From NCBI GenBank assembly GCA_002437725.1, contig DJRF01000002.1, positions 63,410 through 127,409 of the forward strand: a stretch of DNA of 64,000 nt. Direction: 5' to 3'. How positions within the stretch are numbered: position 1 is the stretch's first letter; each line of letters begins with the position of its first letter. The translations under genes were made by a program, and so were the position numbers. Positions 49,620 to 58,594 of this stretch are shown in pieces. The notes under the pieces were generated by a model. That model had not been told where the DNA came from. It worked only from the letters and a program-made list of their open reading frames with translations, and made no database searches. The DNA is from Treponema sp. UBA6367 (GTDB lineage: Bacteria > Spirochaetota > Spirochaetia > Treponematales > Treponemataceae).

Positions 49620-50966
49620 ATGAAAACTCAAAGCATAAAGTATTCTTCTGTGTTTAAGCTGGCATGGCCGATTTTTATTCAAATGATTCTTTCTATGTGC
49701 CTTGGCTATGTAGATACAGCCATGATGAGCCGTTCTTCAGAAACTGCCGTTGGAGCGATAGGAAACGCACATCAAATAATAAGTTTTTTGAATCTTGCTT
49801 TTTCAATAATTGCAAGCGCGACCGGGGTCGTTGTCGCGCAATATCTTGGAGCAAAAAAAACAGAGGAAATGAACAAAATTTACACAGTTTCAGTTTTGTT
49901 CAACCTTGTGCTAAGCGTTCTTATCTGTCTGATTGTTACAATCTTCAGTAAAAATCTTTTGCAAGCAATTCACGTTCCGCAAGTTATGTTTGAAGATGCA
50001 AACAGCTACATGAAAATAGTAGGACTTTTTCTTTTTACAGACTCTGTGGTTATGATTTTTTCGCAAGTTTTTAACTGCCACGGAAAAACTTTTGTAGGCA
50101 TGCTTCTATTTTTTGGAATGAATGTCCTAAATATAATCGGCAACTATTGCTTTCTTTTTGGACCGCTCGCATATTTAAATCTTGGAACAAAAGGAGTTGC
50201 AATTTCTACGAGCATAAGCAGCATTTGCGCAATGGCCGTTTCGTTCATCATTTTTAAAAAGATTATAAAAGGAAAAATCTCTTTGCAATTTTTAAATCCT
50301 TTTCCTTTTGATATGCTAAAAAAACTGATAAAGCTAGGCATTCCTACAGCCGGCGAAAATATTTCCTACAACATTGCACAGATTATAATAACCGCTTTTG
50401 TAAACACAATGGGTCCGGAAGCGACAACTGCGAAAATTTATTGCAACATGCTCACTCTTTTTTCTATTGTATATTCAAATTCAATGGCAGGAGCGACTTC
50501 TATTATTGTGGGACACAGCGTTGGCGAAGGCGATTACGACTTTGCCTACAAGCGGGTTTTAAAAAGTCTTTCAAGCGCAATGATAGTTTCCGTCTCTTTT
50601 GCAGTGTTAAACTATTTGCTTTCCCCTTTTACCTTGGGATTCTTTTCAAAAAATCCGCAAATTATAGAAATCGGCCGCAAAGTAATGTTTGTCGGCATTT
50701 TTCTTGAAATCGGCAGATGTTCAAATCTAGTTATAATCAGAAGCATGCGTGCAGCTGGCGATGTATTTTTCCCTACAGCTCTAGGAATTGGCTCTATGTG
50801 GGGGATTTCTGTAGTTTTCGCCTATATATTTGGAATTTTATTCAAGCTTGGGCTTCCAGGAATTTGGATTGCAATGGCTAGCGACGAAATTTTTCGCGGA
50901 ATTGTAGTTTTTATCCGCTGGCTGGCCGGCTCTTGGAAAGGAAAATCCGTTGTAAATGAAAAATAG
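49620..50966 (+). CDS. MATE-family multidrug/metabolite efflux protein
   Basis: About 448 residues, 12 predicted helices in two pseudo-symmetric halves: FKLAWPIFIQMILSMCLGYVD, VAQYLGAKK, and the second-half equivalent KLIKLGIPTAGENISYNIAQ with GHSVGEGDY. It exports cationic compounds using a Na+ or H+ gradient. ATG 49620 is preferred over a TTG at 49566, since homologues begin close to the KYSSVFKLAWP segment. No clear Shine-Dalgarno is present. Confidence 0.92.
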   Translation: MKTQSIKYSSVFKLAWPIFIQMILSMCLGYVDTAMMSRSSETAVGAIGNAHQIISFLNLAFSIIASATGVVVAQYLGAKKTEEMNKIYTVSVLFNLVLSVLICLIVTIFSKNLLQAIHVPQVMFEDANSYMKIVGLFLFTDSVVMIFSQVFNCHGKTFVGMLLFFGMNVLNIIGNYCFLFGPLAYLNLGTKGVAISTSISSICAMAVSFIIFKKIIKGKISLQFLNPFPFDMLKKLIKLGIPTAGENISYNIAQIIITAFVNTMGPEATTAKIYCNMLTLFSIVYSNSMAGATSIIVGHSVGEGDYDFAYKRVLKSLSSAMIVSVSFAVLNYLLSPFTLGFFSKNPQIIEIGRKVMFVGIFLEIGRCSNLVIIRSMRAAGDVFFPTALGIGSMWGISVVFAYIFGILFKLGLPGIWIAMASDEIFRGIVVFIRWLAGSWKGKSVVNEK

Positions 50967-51048
50967 ATTAAAACTCGGCTTTTGACCCAATAATTTTATT
51001 GCCTCTTGCCTTTTAAAATTAGTATATTAGTGATTAGAGGTAAATAAC

Positions 51049-53022
51049 GTGGCAAAACATGAATTTCAAACAGAAGTAAACCAACTCTTGCAGTTGCTTA
51101 TTCATTCTCTTTATTCAAACAAAGACATTTTTCTTAGAGAGATTATTTCCAACGCTTCGGACGCATTGGACAAACTTAAGTATCTTACAGTTTCAGACAA
51201 CGCTTACAAAAACGTAAAATTCGAACCAAGAATAGATATTTCTTTTGACGACAAACAGGGAATCCTTGTTGTTCAAGATACTGGCATTGGAATGACAGAT
51301 GAAGACCTTCAGAACAACTTGGGAACAATCGCCCGCTCTGGAACAAAGGCTTTCCTTTCAAAACTTACAAGCGAAGCTTCAAAAAATTCAAATCTTATTG
51401 GTCAGTTCGGCGTAGGCTTTTATTCTGCATTTATGGTAGCAAAAAAAATCGATGTCTACACCCGAAAATCTTGCGCTGATGGAAAAATATGGCATTGGTC
51501 AAGCGACGGCACAAATTCCTACGACTTGGAAGAAGTTGGCGCAGATAGCGACGCAGCAAAAAAATACGGCTTCGACAAACCTGAGCTTAGCGGCTCTGCG
51601 ATTGTAATGGAGCTAAACGATGAAAGCAAAGAATTTGCTTCCCGCTGGAAGATTGAAGAACTGATTAAACGCTACAGCGATCACATTGCATTCCCAATCT
51701 ATCTTCATTACGACCAAAATCAATACGATGATAAAGGCAATGTAAAATCAACAGAAAAAAAGGTTGACCAAGTAAACTGCGCTTCTGCTCTGTGGAAACG
51801 CCCAAAAAGCGAGTTAAAGCCAGAAGATTATAATGAATTTTACAAGACAATAAGTCACGACGGTCAAGACCCATTGTTCTATGTCCATACTCATGCAGAA
51901 GGAACTCAAGAATATACAACTCTCTTTTATATTCCGCAAACAGCTCCTTTCGATATGTATCAGGCAGATTACAAGAGCGGTGTAAAACTTTATGTAAAAC
52001 GAGTTTTTATTACCGATGATGACAGAGAATTGCTTCCTGCCTATTTACGCTTTGTGCGCGGCGTAATTGACTCTGAAGACTTGCCATTAAATGTAAGCCG
52101 GGAAATTCTTCAGCAGAACAGAATTCTTGAAACTATAAAGAATGCTTCTGTAAAAAAACTTTTGAGTGAATTCAAAAAATTAGGCGAAGATGCGGACAAG
52201 GCCCGCAAATCAGAAAAGAAAACTGAAGAAGAAACAAAAACCATTGAAAAATGGAATAAATTTGTAGCTGCATTTAACCGTCCAATGAAAGAAGGTCTTT
52301 ATAGCGACTACGCGAACCGCGACGAGATTGCAGAAATTGTTAGATTCAAATCTACAGACGCTTCTGGAAGTGGCGACGGAAACTGGACTAGTCTTGCAGA
52401 CTATGTTCAGCGCATGAAAGAAGGCCAAAAGTCTATTTACTACATAACTGGAACAGACGAAAAGAACTTAAGAAGCAATCCTCTGCTTAAAGCTTATACT
52501 GACAAAGGCTTTGAAGTTCTTATAATGTCTGACGACATCGATGATATTGTAATCCCTGGCTACGGAAAGTATAAGGACTTTGAACTTAAAAACGTAAATC
52601 GTGCGGGAGCTGACGAAGAACTTGGCGTAAACAAGGAAGAAGCAAAGAAGAAAGAAGAAGAATTTAAGCCTGTAGTTGAAAAAATTAAAAAGGCTCTTGG
52701 CGACGAAGTAAAAGACGTTATCCTTTCTAAACGTCTTGGCGCGGAAAGCCCTTCTTGCATTGTAATCGACGAAAACGATCCTGGATTCCAAATGGAACGC
52801 ATGATGCGCGCTATGGGACAAGAAGGAATGGCTGGCGTAAAACCAATTCTAGAAGTGAATGGAAGCCATCCGCTTGTAGAAAAAATTAAATCTTCTGATG
52901 ACAGTGAACTTATAAAAGATGTTTCTGAAGTTCTTTTGAATCAGGCATTGCTTGTAGCTGGCGTTGAAATAAAAGATCCAAACGCCTTTGTAAAAAGCAT
53001 GAATAATTTGCTAAGCAAGTAA
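51049..53022 (+). CDS. htpG: Molecular chaperone HtpG (Hsp90)
   Basis: 657 residues. N-terminal GHKL ATPase with SNKDIFLREIISNASDALDK, DTGIGMT and GQFGVGFYSAFM; the middle domain has RGVIDSEDLPLNVSREILQQ with the catalytic Arg; the C-terminal dimerisation domain ends normally, without the eukaryotic MEEVD. It is a cytosolic ATP-dependent chaperone. The start is GTG 51049, with TTAGAGG about 9 nt upstream. No CIRCE element is present upstream. It is a single gene closed by a strong terminator. Confidence 0.98.
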   Translation: MAKHEFQTEVNQLLQLLIHSLYSNKDIFLREIISNASDALDKLKYLTVSDNAYKNVKFEPRIDISFDDKQGILVVQDTGIGMTDEDLQNNLGTIARSGTKAFLSKLTSEASKNSNLIGQFGVGFYSAFMVAKKIDVYTRKSCADGKIWHWSSDGTNSYDLEEVGADSDAAKKYGFDKPELSGSAIVMELNDESKEFASRWKIEELIKRYSDHIAFPIYLHYDQNQYDDKGNVKSTEKKVDQVNCASALWKRPKSELKPEDYNEFYKTISHDGQDPLFYVHTHAEGTQEYTTLFYIPQTAPFDMYQADYKSGVKLYVKRVFITDDDRELLPAYLRFVRGVIDSEDLPLNVSREILQQNRILETIKNASVKKLLSEFKKLGEDADKARKSEKKTEEETKTIEKWNKFVAAFNRPMKEGLYSDYANRDEIAEIVRFKSTDASGSGDGNWTSLADYVQRMKEGQKSIYYITGTDEKNLRSNPLLKAYTDKGFEVLIMSDDIDDIVIPGYGKYKDFELKNVNRAGADEELGVNKEEAKKKEEEFKPVVEKIKKALGDEVKDVILSKRLGAESPSCIVIDENDPGFQMERMMRAMGQEGMAGVKPILEVNGSHPLVEKIKSSDDSELIKDVSEVLLNQALLVAGVEIKDPNAFVKSMNNLLSK

Positions 53023-53033
53023 ATTAAAAGTTT

Positions 53034-53082
53034 AAAAAGGCTGCCTTAAACAGTATTTATACTTTTGGGGCAGCCTTTTTTT
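53034..53082 (+). terminator. Rho-independent terminator of htpG
   Basis: AAAAAGGCTGCC pairs with GGCAGCCTTTTT across a 23-nt loop and is followed by a T-run. Confidence 0.9.
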
Positions 53083-53213
53083 ATAAGGTCGAAAGTCGAG
53101 TTTTTAATTCTTTTTGACATTTTTTGTCTTTTTGACAATAAAAAAACTTTTCACTCCTTTAATAATGATGTATAATAAAAAAATATCCATGAGCTAATGC
53201 GGTATTTTATTTA

Positions 53214-53263
53214 AGGAGGAAAGGTAAAAACTGCAAAAATTCAGTTTTTATAAAAATTACAAA
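53214..53263 (+). promoter_or_regulatory. Remote Shine-Dalgarno with hairpin spacer before the acyl-CoA ligase
   Basis: AGGAGG (53214-53219) lies 44 nt before ATG 53264. Between them TAAAAACTG (53225-53233) and CAGTTTTTA (53242-53250) form a perfect 9-bp hairpin, leaving 5 nt before it and 13 nt after it unpaired. A TATAAT at 53171-53176 is the likely -10 box. Confidence 0.55.
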
Positions 53264-55189
53264 ATGGAAAAAACACTCCCAAAAATGTTTAAAAAAGTTG
53301 CGGAAGAATTCCCTGAAGTTGCCGCTCAAATGTATAGAGCAGATGCCAAAGGAACTAGTTTTGATACGGTTTCGTTTAGAGATGCGTTTCAGCTTTCGCT
53401 TGACTTTGGAGCAAGTCTTCTTAATTTTGGAATAAAAAGAGGCGAACCTGTAGGTCTTATTTCAGACAACCGAAAAGAATGGCAGCAAGCAGATATGGGA
53501 ATAATGGGCATAGGTGCTGTAGATGTTCCTCGCGGCTGCGATGCCACCGTTCAAGATTTGCAAGCAATTCTTTCTATAGTAGAAAGCAGATTGGTTATAG
53601 CAGAAAATTCTGCTCAGGTTAATAAAATAATTTCTATAAAAGAACAGCTTCCTTCGCTAAAAAAAATAATTTCATTTGATGAAGTAAAACCCGAAGTCTT
53701 AGAAACAGCCAAAAATGCAGGCGTAGAAATCTCAACTTTTAACGATGAATTAAACATTGGCAAGACGTACAGAATCAATCATCCTGAAGTTGTGGAACAG
53801 GAATTAGAAAAAGGTGAATGGGACGACCTTGCCTGCATAATTTTTACTTCCGGAACAACAGGCACGCCAAAGGGTGTAGAACTTACACATGGAAACTTTT
53901 TAACTCAGCTAGACGAGCTTCCAGAGCGAATTATGCTCAATCCTGGAGAAATTGCTTTAAGCGTTTTGCCAGTTTGGCACGTTTTTGAACGCTTGTGCGA
54001 ATATGTAATTATGTGCCAGGGGTCTACGCTTTGCTATTCAAAACCGATTGGAAGCATTCTTCTTGCAGATATGGCTAAAGTAAATCCAACTTTGCTGCCA
54101 GCAGTTCCTAGAGTATTTGAAGCTGTTTACGACGGAATTACTAGAAAAATGCGCAAAACTGGCGGAATTGTATGCGCTATGTTCCAGTTCTTTGTAAAGC
54201 TTGCGGTCATACATAGCAGAATGTCTAGAAAAATGTTCAATAAAAATCCATGTTTTTCGCATTACTACACGGTAGCCTGGTGGTTCTTATTCCTTATACC
54301 TTGGATTTTAATGTGGCCGCTTCGCCTTTTAGGAAACATGCTTGTTTTCAGAAAAATAAAGGCGATGCTCGGTAAAAATTTCCGCGCGGGAATCGCTGGC
54401 GGCGGAGCATATCCTAAAAACATCGATGAATTCTTCTGGGCAATAGGTGTAAAAATCGTGGAAGGCTACGGAATGACAGAAACTGCTCCTGTAATTTCAG
54501 TCCGTCCAATTGCAGCTCCTGTTTTTGGAAACGTAGGCTCACCAATCAGAGGCGTAAAAGCAAGAATCGTAAATCCCGAAGACGGATTTGTTCTTAAAAG
54601 GGGGCAATTCGGCGCCATTCAAGTAAAAGGCGGAACTGTAATGCGCGGCTACTACAAGCGTCCTGATCTTACCGAGAAGGTTATGACAGTTGACGGCTGG
54701 CTTGACACAGGCGATCTTGGAATGATGACAATCCACGACGAGCTTGTTATAAAGGGAAGAAAAAAGGACACGATTGTTTTGCGAGGTGGCGAAAATGTAG
54801 AACCTCTTCCTATTGAGCAAAAACTCAACGAATCACGGTATATAAAAGCTTCGGTTGTAGTGGGACAAGACCAGCGCTATCTTGGAGCACTTATTCTTGT
54901 CGATGAAGATGAAATTAAAAACTATGCAGCAGAAAACGGTATTCAATACGACACTTACGAAAATCTTTTAGCTTCAGAAGATATTCAGAGCCTATACGAT
55001 TCTGAAATTGCAAGCCTTGTAAATCCAAAAACAGGATTTAAGATGTTCGAAAGGATTAATAAGTTTGCGCTGATTACAAAACCGTTTGAAATTGGCGTAG
55101 AACTTTCTGCTAAGCAAGAAATCATGCGTTACCGCTTAACAGAAATTTATAAGACCCAAATAGACTCAATGTTCAGCGAAGAAGAGTAA
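53264..55189 (+). CDS. fadD: Long-chain acyl-CoA synthetase (AMP-forming)
   Basis: 641 residues of the ANL superfamily: the P-loop FTSGTTGTPKGVELTHGN near residue 200, EGYGMTETAPVISVRP, the hinge GWLDTGDLG, KGRKKDTIVLRGGENV. A hydrophobic insert at about 330-360 (WWFLFLIPWILMWPLRLL) suggests membrane association, common in treponemal and plant/eukaryote-like long-chain ligases. It activates fatty acids to acyl-CoA with ATP. The gene symbol denotes the family; the substrate range is not shown by sequence. See the hairpin-spaced Shine-Dalgarno entry for its start. Confidence 0.88.
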   Translation: MEKTLPKMFKKVAEEFPEVAAQMYRADAKGTSFDTVSFRDAFQLSLDFGASLLNFGIKRGEPVGLISDNRKEWQQADMGIMGIGAVDVPRGCDATVQDLQAILSIVESRLVIAENSAQVNKIISIKEQLPSLKKIISFDEVKPEVLETAKNAGVEISTFNDELNIGKTYRINHPEVVEQELEKGEWDDLACIIFTSGTTGTPKGVELTHGNFLTQLDELPERIMLNPGEIALSVLPVWHVFERLCEYVIMCQGSTLCYSKPIGSILLADMAKVNPTLLPAVPRVFEAVYDGITRKMRKTGGIVCAMFQFFVKLAVIHSRMSRKMFNKNPCFSHYYTVAWWFLFLIPWILMWPLRLLGNMLVFRKIKAMLGKNFRAGIAGGGAYPKNIDEFFWAIGVKIVEGYGMTETAPVISVRPIAAPVFGNVGSPIRGVKARIVNPEDGFVLKRGQFGAIQVKGGTVMRGYYKRPDLTEKVMTVDGWLDTGDLGMMTIHDELVIKGRKKDTIVLRGGENVEPLPIEQKLNESRYIKASVVVGQDQRYLGALILVDEDEIKNYAAENGIQYDTYENLLASEDIQSLYDSEIASLVNPKTGFKMFERINKFALITKPFEIGVELSAKQEIMRYRLTEIYKTQIDSMFSEEE

Positions 55190-55191
55190 GT

Positions 55192-55271
55192 TTATCAGGC
55201 TTGACACTGCGATGTTTGCATAGCAAACTTGTCTAAAAAAGTGCAAGAGATTTTCGTGTCAAGCCCGATAA
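55192..55271. terminator. Long stem with nested GTTTGC hairpin between convergent genes
   Basis: TTATCAGGCTTGACAC (55192-55207) pairs with GTGTCAAGCCCGATAA (55256-55271) with a single mismatch. Inside lies GTTTGC-ATA-GCAAAC (55214-55228). It follows the acyl-CoA ligase stop by 2 bp. There is no T-run on either side. Confidence 0.55.
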
Positions 55272-55315
55272 CGACTCGGAATTTCAAGAAATCATAAAAC
55301 ATAACTTTCGCTCTA

Positions 55316-56671
55316 TTAGATTTTAATCATAATGGCAGAACTTTTTTTATCTTTTTGGAGCGCAGAAAAATCTGTTGTTAACTTTAGATTAAGCCGTTCG
55401 CCGCAAGTTATTTTCTTTCCGTCAAGATTTACAAGAAGAACTAAACCTTTCTTGCTGCAACAATAGAACCCTTGCCTATTTCCAGGCAGCCAAATTGAAT
55501 CGCTGGCGACACGCAAAGAAAGCAAATCTTTATCAGAGTTTTGCTTTTTTGAAGAAGCAAAAACAAAGCTAATCACTGCTCTGTCCTTAGGAAGCCCCGA
55601 AGTTTTGCTCAGCTTTAACAATTTCGCAGGGGCATTTTCTGTTGAAAAACTAAAGTTGCACCATTTTGCGCTTCCGCCGTAGCGTGCGTAAAGACCGTTC
55701 ATAGGACATTTTCCATCGTGAGGACAAGGAACAACCATAGAAAAATCTTTTTTCAACAAGTTTGACCTTATAAGACTTACAAATCTTGCCGCAACGGGCA
55801 TTCCTGGTTCTGCAATAAATAATGAAGCGCCTTCTGCGGCGTAATCCATTAGAAGTTTTGTTTGATTTTCCGCGATTATTTCTGGATTTTCATGATTTTT
55901 TTGATAAAGCTCGTTAAACATATTTGCGCAGGAAATAAAATTCGCCTTTTTTCTAACGGGAGTTCCAATTCCCCCTTTTACGCGAACAATGTTCCAATGG
56001 CTAGGAGCGTCATCTTCAGAAGGACGCACCTTTGCAGCAATCGTCATAAAAATATCTTCTCCAAACGAAAGCGTGCTCTGTGAAATGTCCATGCAATAAA
56101 AAGTAAGTCTTTTGTTTCTTAATTCTGGACGGCTTAGCCACAAAGCGCAGGGAATAGTAAGCGGACCTGAACCAATGTCCAGACAGACGTCGCCATCTTT
56201 TAGATTAAAAGCACTTGAATCCAACTTAGAAAAAATAGTTGTAAAGCGGACTAAATTCCACCAGGTAAAATATCTAACATAAGCGCTAAGTTCCTGAGTG
56301 GCATTCATGTAGCCCATCCTGCGCTCTTCGCGTTCGTCAGTAAGTTTGTGCGAAAGTTCACGGATGTCCTTAGGAAGAAGCTTAAGCTGATAAGTATTAA
56401 GAGGCCTTATCTCCTGCACAATTTGGTCGTAGTTTTCAAGAGCCTTCTGAGCATCGCTATCAAGACCTGAAAGATTAAACATATTTTCGCTTGAAACGAT
56501 TTGCGCGTCCGGAAAATCTTTTTTAGACTTTGAAAAATCAACCTCTTTAGAACCTTTTACCTCTCTTTGCTTTGCAAAAAAATCATCGCGTCTTTTGTTG
56601 TATTCTCTGCGGCGATTTTTTAATTCACCTTCTTTAGAATTTTGTATAAATTTTTCGTAAAACTTTGCCAC
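55316..56671 (-). CDS. Rsm22-like ribosomal methyltransferase-type protein
   Basis: 451 residues. A basic coiled N-terminus (about 1-60), then the Rsm22 core: YMNATQELSAYVRYFTWWN, the SAM site CLDIGSGPLTIP near 165, FIAEPGMP, and the Cys-containing PCPHDGKCPMNG with KWCNF, a likely metal or Fe-S site. Homologues act on small-subunit rRNA or assist mitoribosome assembly. The start is GTG 56671 with AAGGA upstream. It lies 40 bp downstream of the MerR gene on the same strand. Confidence 0.82.
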   Translation of the reverse strand: MAKFYEKFIQNSKEGELKNRRREYNKRRDDFFAKQREVKGSKEVDFSKSKKDFPDAQIVSSENMFNLSGLDSDAQKALENYDQIVQEIRPLNTYQLKLLPKDIRELSHKLTDEREERRMGYMNATQELSAYVRYFTWWNLVRFTTIFSKLDSSAFNLKDGDVCLDIGSGPLTIPCALWLSRPELRNKRLTFYCMDISQSTLSFGEDIFMTIAAKVRPSEDDAPSHWNIVRVKGGIGTPVRKKANFISCANMFNELYQKNHENPEIIAENQTKLLMDYAAEGASLFIAEPGMPVAARFVSLIRSNLLKKDFSMVVPCPHDGKCPMNGLYARYGGSAKWCNFSFSTENAPAKLLKLSKTSGLPKDRAVISFVFASSKKQNSDKDLLSLRVASDSIWLPGNRQGFYCCSKKGLVLLVNLDGKKITCGERLNLKLTTDFSALQKDKKSSAIMIKI

Positions 56672-56711
56672 TGTATTTTCCTTAATCTATCAAGAATGTT
56701 GATATTTCATT

Positions 56712-57029
56712 TTACTTTGCGTTGTTTTTTACATAAAAATACAAATCCATAAGCTCGTGCCTTAAATCATGGATTTCTTTCATCAGCTCAGCCTGAGAAT
56801 TAACAGCATCTGAATCTTCTATGATTTTATCGCGAGCACCTTCGATTGTATATTTTTTTTCTTGAACAAGATACTTTAAACGCATTATTAATTCAACTTC
56901 GCGTTCTGTGTAAATTCGCCTGCCGCCAATATCCTTGCTAGGAGCGAATCCTGGAATTACAGTTTCCCAGTAACGCAAAACGTGAGCTTTTACACCTGTT
57001 AGTTCTTCAACCTGACCAATAGAAAACAT
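56712..57029 (-). CDS. MerR-family DNA-binding protein
   Basis: 105 residues: a MerR winged helix at 1-70 (FSIGQVEELTGVKAHVLRYW, GGRRIYTEREVELIMRLKYL) and a short coiled coil. There is no ligand-binding extension and no Cys, so metal or redox sensing is unlikely. It overlaps der by 1 bp (TAATG). Short MerR proteins of this type occur near housekeeping genes in many bacteria; the target is unknown. Confidence 0.88.
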   Translation of the reverse strand: MFSIGQVEELTGVKAHVLRYWETVIPGFAPSKDIGGRRIYTEREVELIMRLKYLVQEKKYTIEGARDKIIEDSDAVNSQAELMKEIHDLRHELMDLYFYVKNNAK

Positions 57030-58564
57030 TATTTTGGCTGCCTATCTTCCCATTTTTGACGGCTTGCTTTTATTTCAAACTGCACAGGAATTTTATTGAA
57101 TCCTAAATCTTCGCGGATACGATTTTTAAGATAAGTTATATAACTTTCCGGCACAACTTCAGGTCTTGTTGCAAATATCAAAAACTTTACAGGATTAACA
57201 CTTTTCTGCACAACGTAGCGAATTTTAAAATGCGCTGTTCTGCTCGCTGGCGGCGGATACTTAAACAGCCAATCGTTCATAGCCATGTTAAGCGCTGCCG
57301 TTTCAATTTTTTTAGTCAGCTGAGCATACATTTCTACGGTTTCGTTCAGCAAATCCTTTATTCCAGTGCCTTCCAATGCGGAAAGAGGCATTATAGGAGC
57401 AAACTGCATTTGCCCGAACATTATATTCATCCACTCGCGTGTTTGCTTTACGGTTTTTCGGCTTTGATCTTCCTTTAAATCCCACTTATTCATTACAAAA
57501 ATTATTCCACGCCCCTTTTCAAAAGCAAGAGCGCAAATTTTTTTGTCCTGTTCAGAAAGACCGTCTTGACTATCTATCATGATAAAAACAATATCGCAGC
57601 GTTCTAGCGTCTTTATGGCACGATTTACGGAATAGTACTCAACATTTTCTGTAACTTTTGCTTTGCGCCGAATACCTGCGGTGTCCAAAACTTGAAAAGA
57701 CTTTCCGCCGTATTCAAAATAACCTTCAACAGTGTCGCGAGTAGTTCCCGCATAATCGCTGACGATTGAGGCATTTGAATGTGTAAGCCTATTTGAAAGC
57801 GTGGATTTTCCAACGTTTGGTTTTCCCATTATTGCAATTTTTATAGGTTCTTCACAAGGAAGCTCTTTTACCGCGCTAAAATCAAGGCGTTTTTCAATCG
57901 CCTTATTCAAATCCCTAAAGTTATCTCCATGTTCTGCGGAAATAAACAAAAGCTCATTGAACCCAAAACGGGCAAAATTCCAGGCAAGATGCTCGTTTTT
58001 TCCGCCTTCGGTTTTATTAACGGCGGCAATTACTTTGTCCCAATAAGGCCGCAATTGCAAAATCATTTCTTCATCTTCTGGAACAAGATTTTCTGCATCA
58101 AGGACTAAGATTATAAGATCCGCCTTTTTTACAAACTCCAAGGAGCGCTCCACAACCAATTCGTCAAGAACAGCTTCCATTGTTCCAACTTCTCGCTGAA
58201 GTTTGTAACCACCAGTGTCCACAAGGTGAACAGGGTTTCCGTCAATAAGAACATTAGCCTCTACGGGATCCCTCGTTACACCGGGAGTCGGGTCAACAAT
58301 CGCCATTCGCCTTCCCATAAAGCGATTAAACAGAGTGGACTTTCCTACGTTCGGGCGGCCGGCAATAACCACTAGAGGCAAGCCTGTAAACTTGCGTTGA
58401 GTCCAACCGTATTTTTTATTTTCAGAATCATTAACTTCAGTTTCTTCTGCATAGACTTTTTCATCTGATTTGTTTTTAGAATCTTTTTGCGCAACAAATT
58501 TATCTTTTAAAACAGAGCCTTCTTTTGGTTTTGAAAAATCAGGCTTTTTTTTCTTTTTAACCAT
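57029..58564 (-). CDS. der: Ribosome-assembly GTPase Der (EngA)
   Basis: 511 residues. A Lys-rich N-terminal extension of about 60 residues is followed by two tandem GTPase domains: G1 motifs GRPNVGKST and GKPNVGKST, G3 DTGGY and DTAGIRR, G4 NKTE and NKWD, and the C-terminal KH-like domain (ASRTAHFKIRYVVQ). It acts in 50S subunit maturation. The usual length is about 440-490, so the N-tail is longer than normal. AGGA precedes the ATG. Confidence 0.97.
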   Translation of the reverse strand: MVKKKKKPDFSKPKEGSVLKDKFVAQKDSKNKSDEKVYAEETEVNDSENKKYGWTQRKFTGLPLVVIAGRPNVGKSTLFNRFMGRRMAIVDPTPGVTRDPVEANVLIDGNPVHLVDTGGYKLQREVGTMEAVLDELVVERSLEFVKKADLIILVLDAENLVPEDEEMILQLRPYWDKVIAAVNKTEGGKNEHLAWNFARFGFNELLFISAEHGDNFRDLNKAIEKRLDFSAVKELPCEEPIKIAIMGKPNVGKSTLSNRLTHSNASIVSDYAGTTRDTVEGYFEYGGKSFQVLDTAGIRRKAKVTENVEYYSVNRAIKTLERCDIVFIMIDSQDGLSEQDKKICALAFEKGRGIIFVMNKWDLKEDQSRKTVKQTREWMNIMFGQMQFAPIMPLSALEGTGIKDLLNETVEMYAQLTKKIETAALNMAMNDWLFKYPPPASRTAHFKIRYVVQKSVNPVKFLIFATRPEVVPESYITYLKNRIREDLGFNKIPVQFEIKASRQKWEDRQPK

Positions 58565-58594
58565 TTTAATTCCTACTATCTTCTATTTTATAAA

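Noticed and set aside
51000..51048. CIRCE element or heat-shock operator before htpG
   Set aside because: No TTAGCACTC-N9-GAGTGCTAA-like repeat is present.
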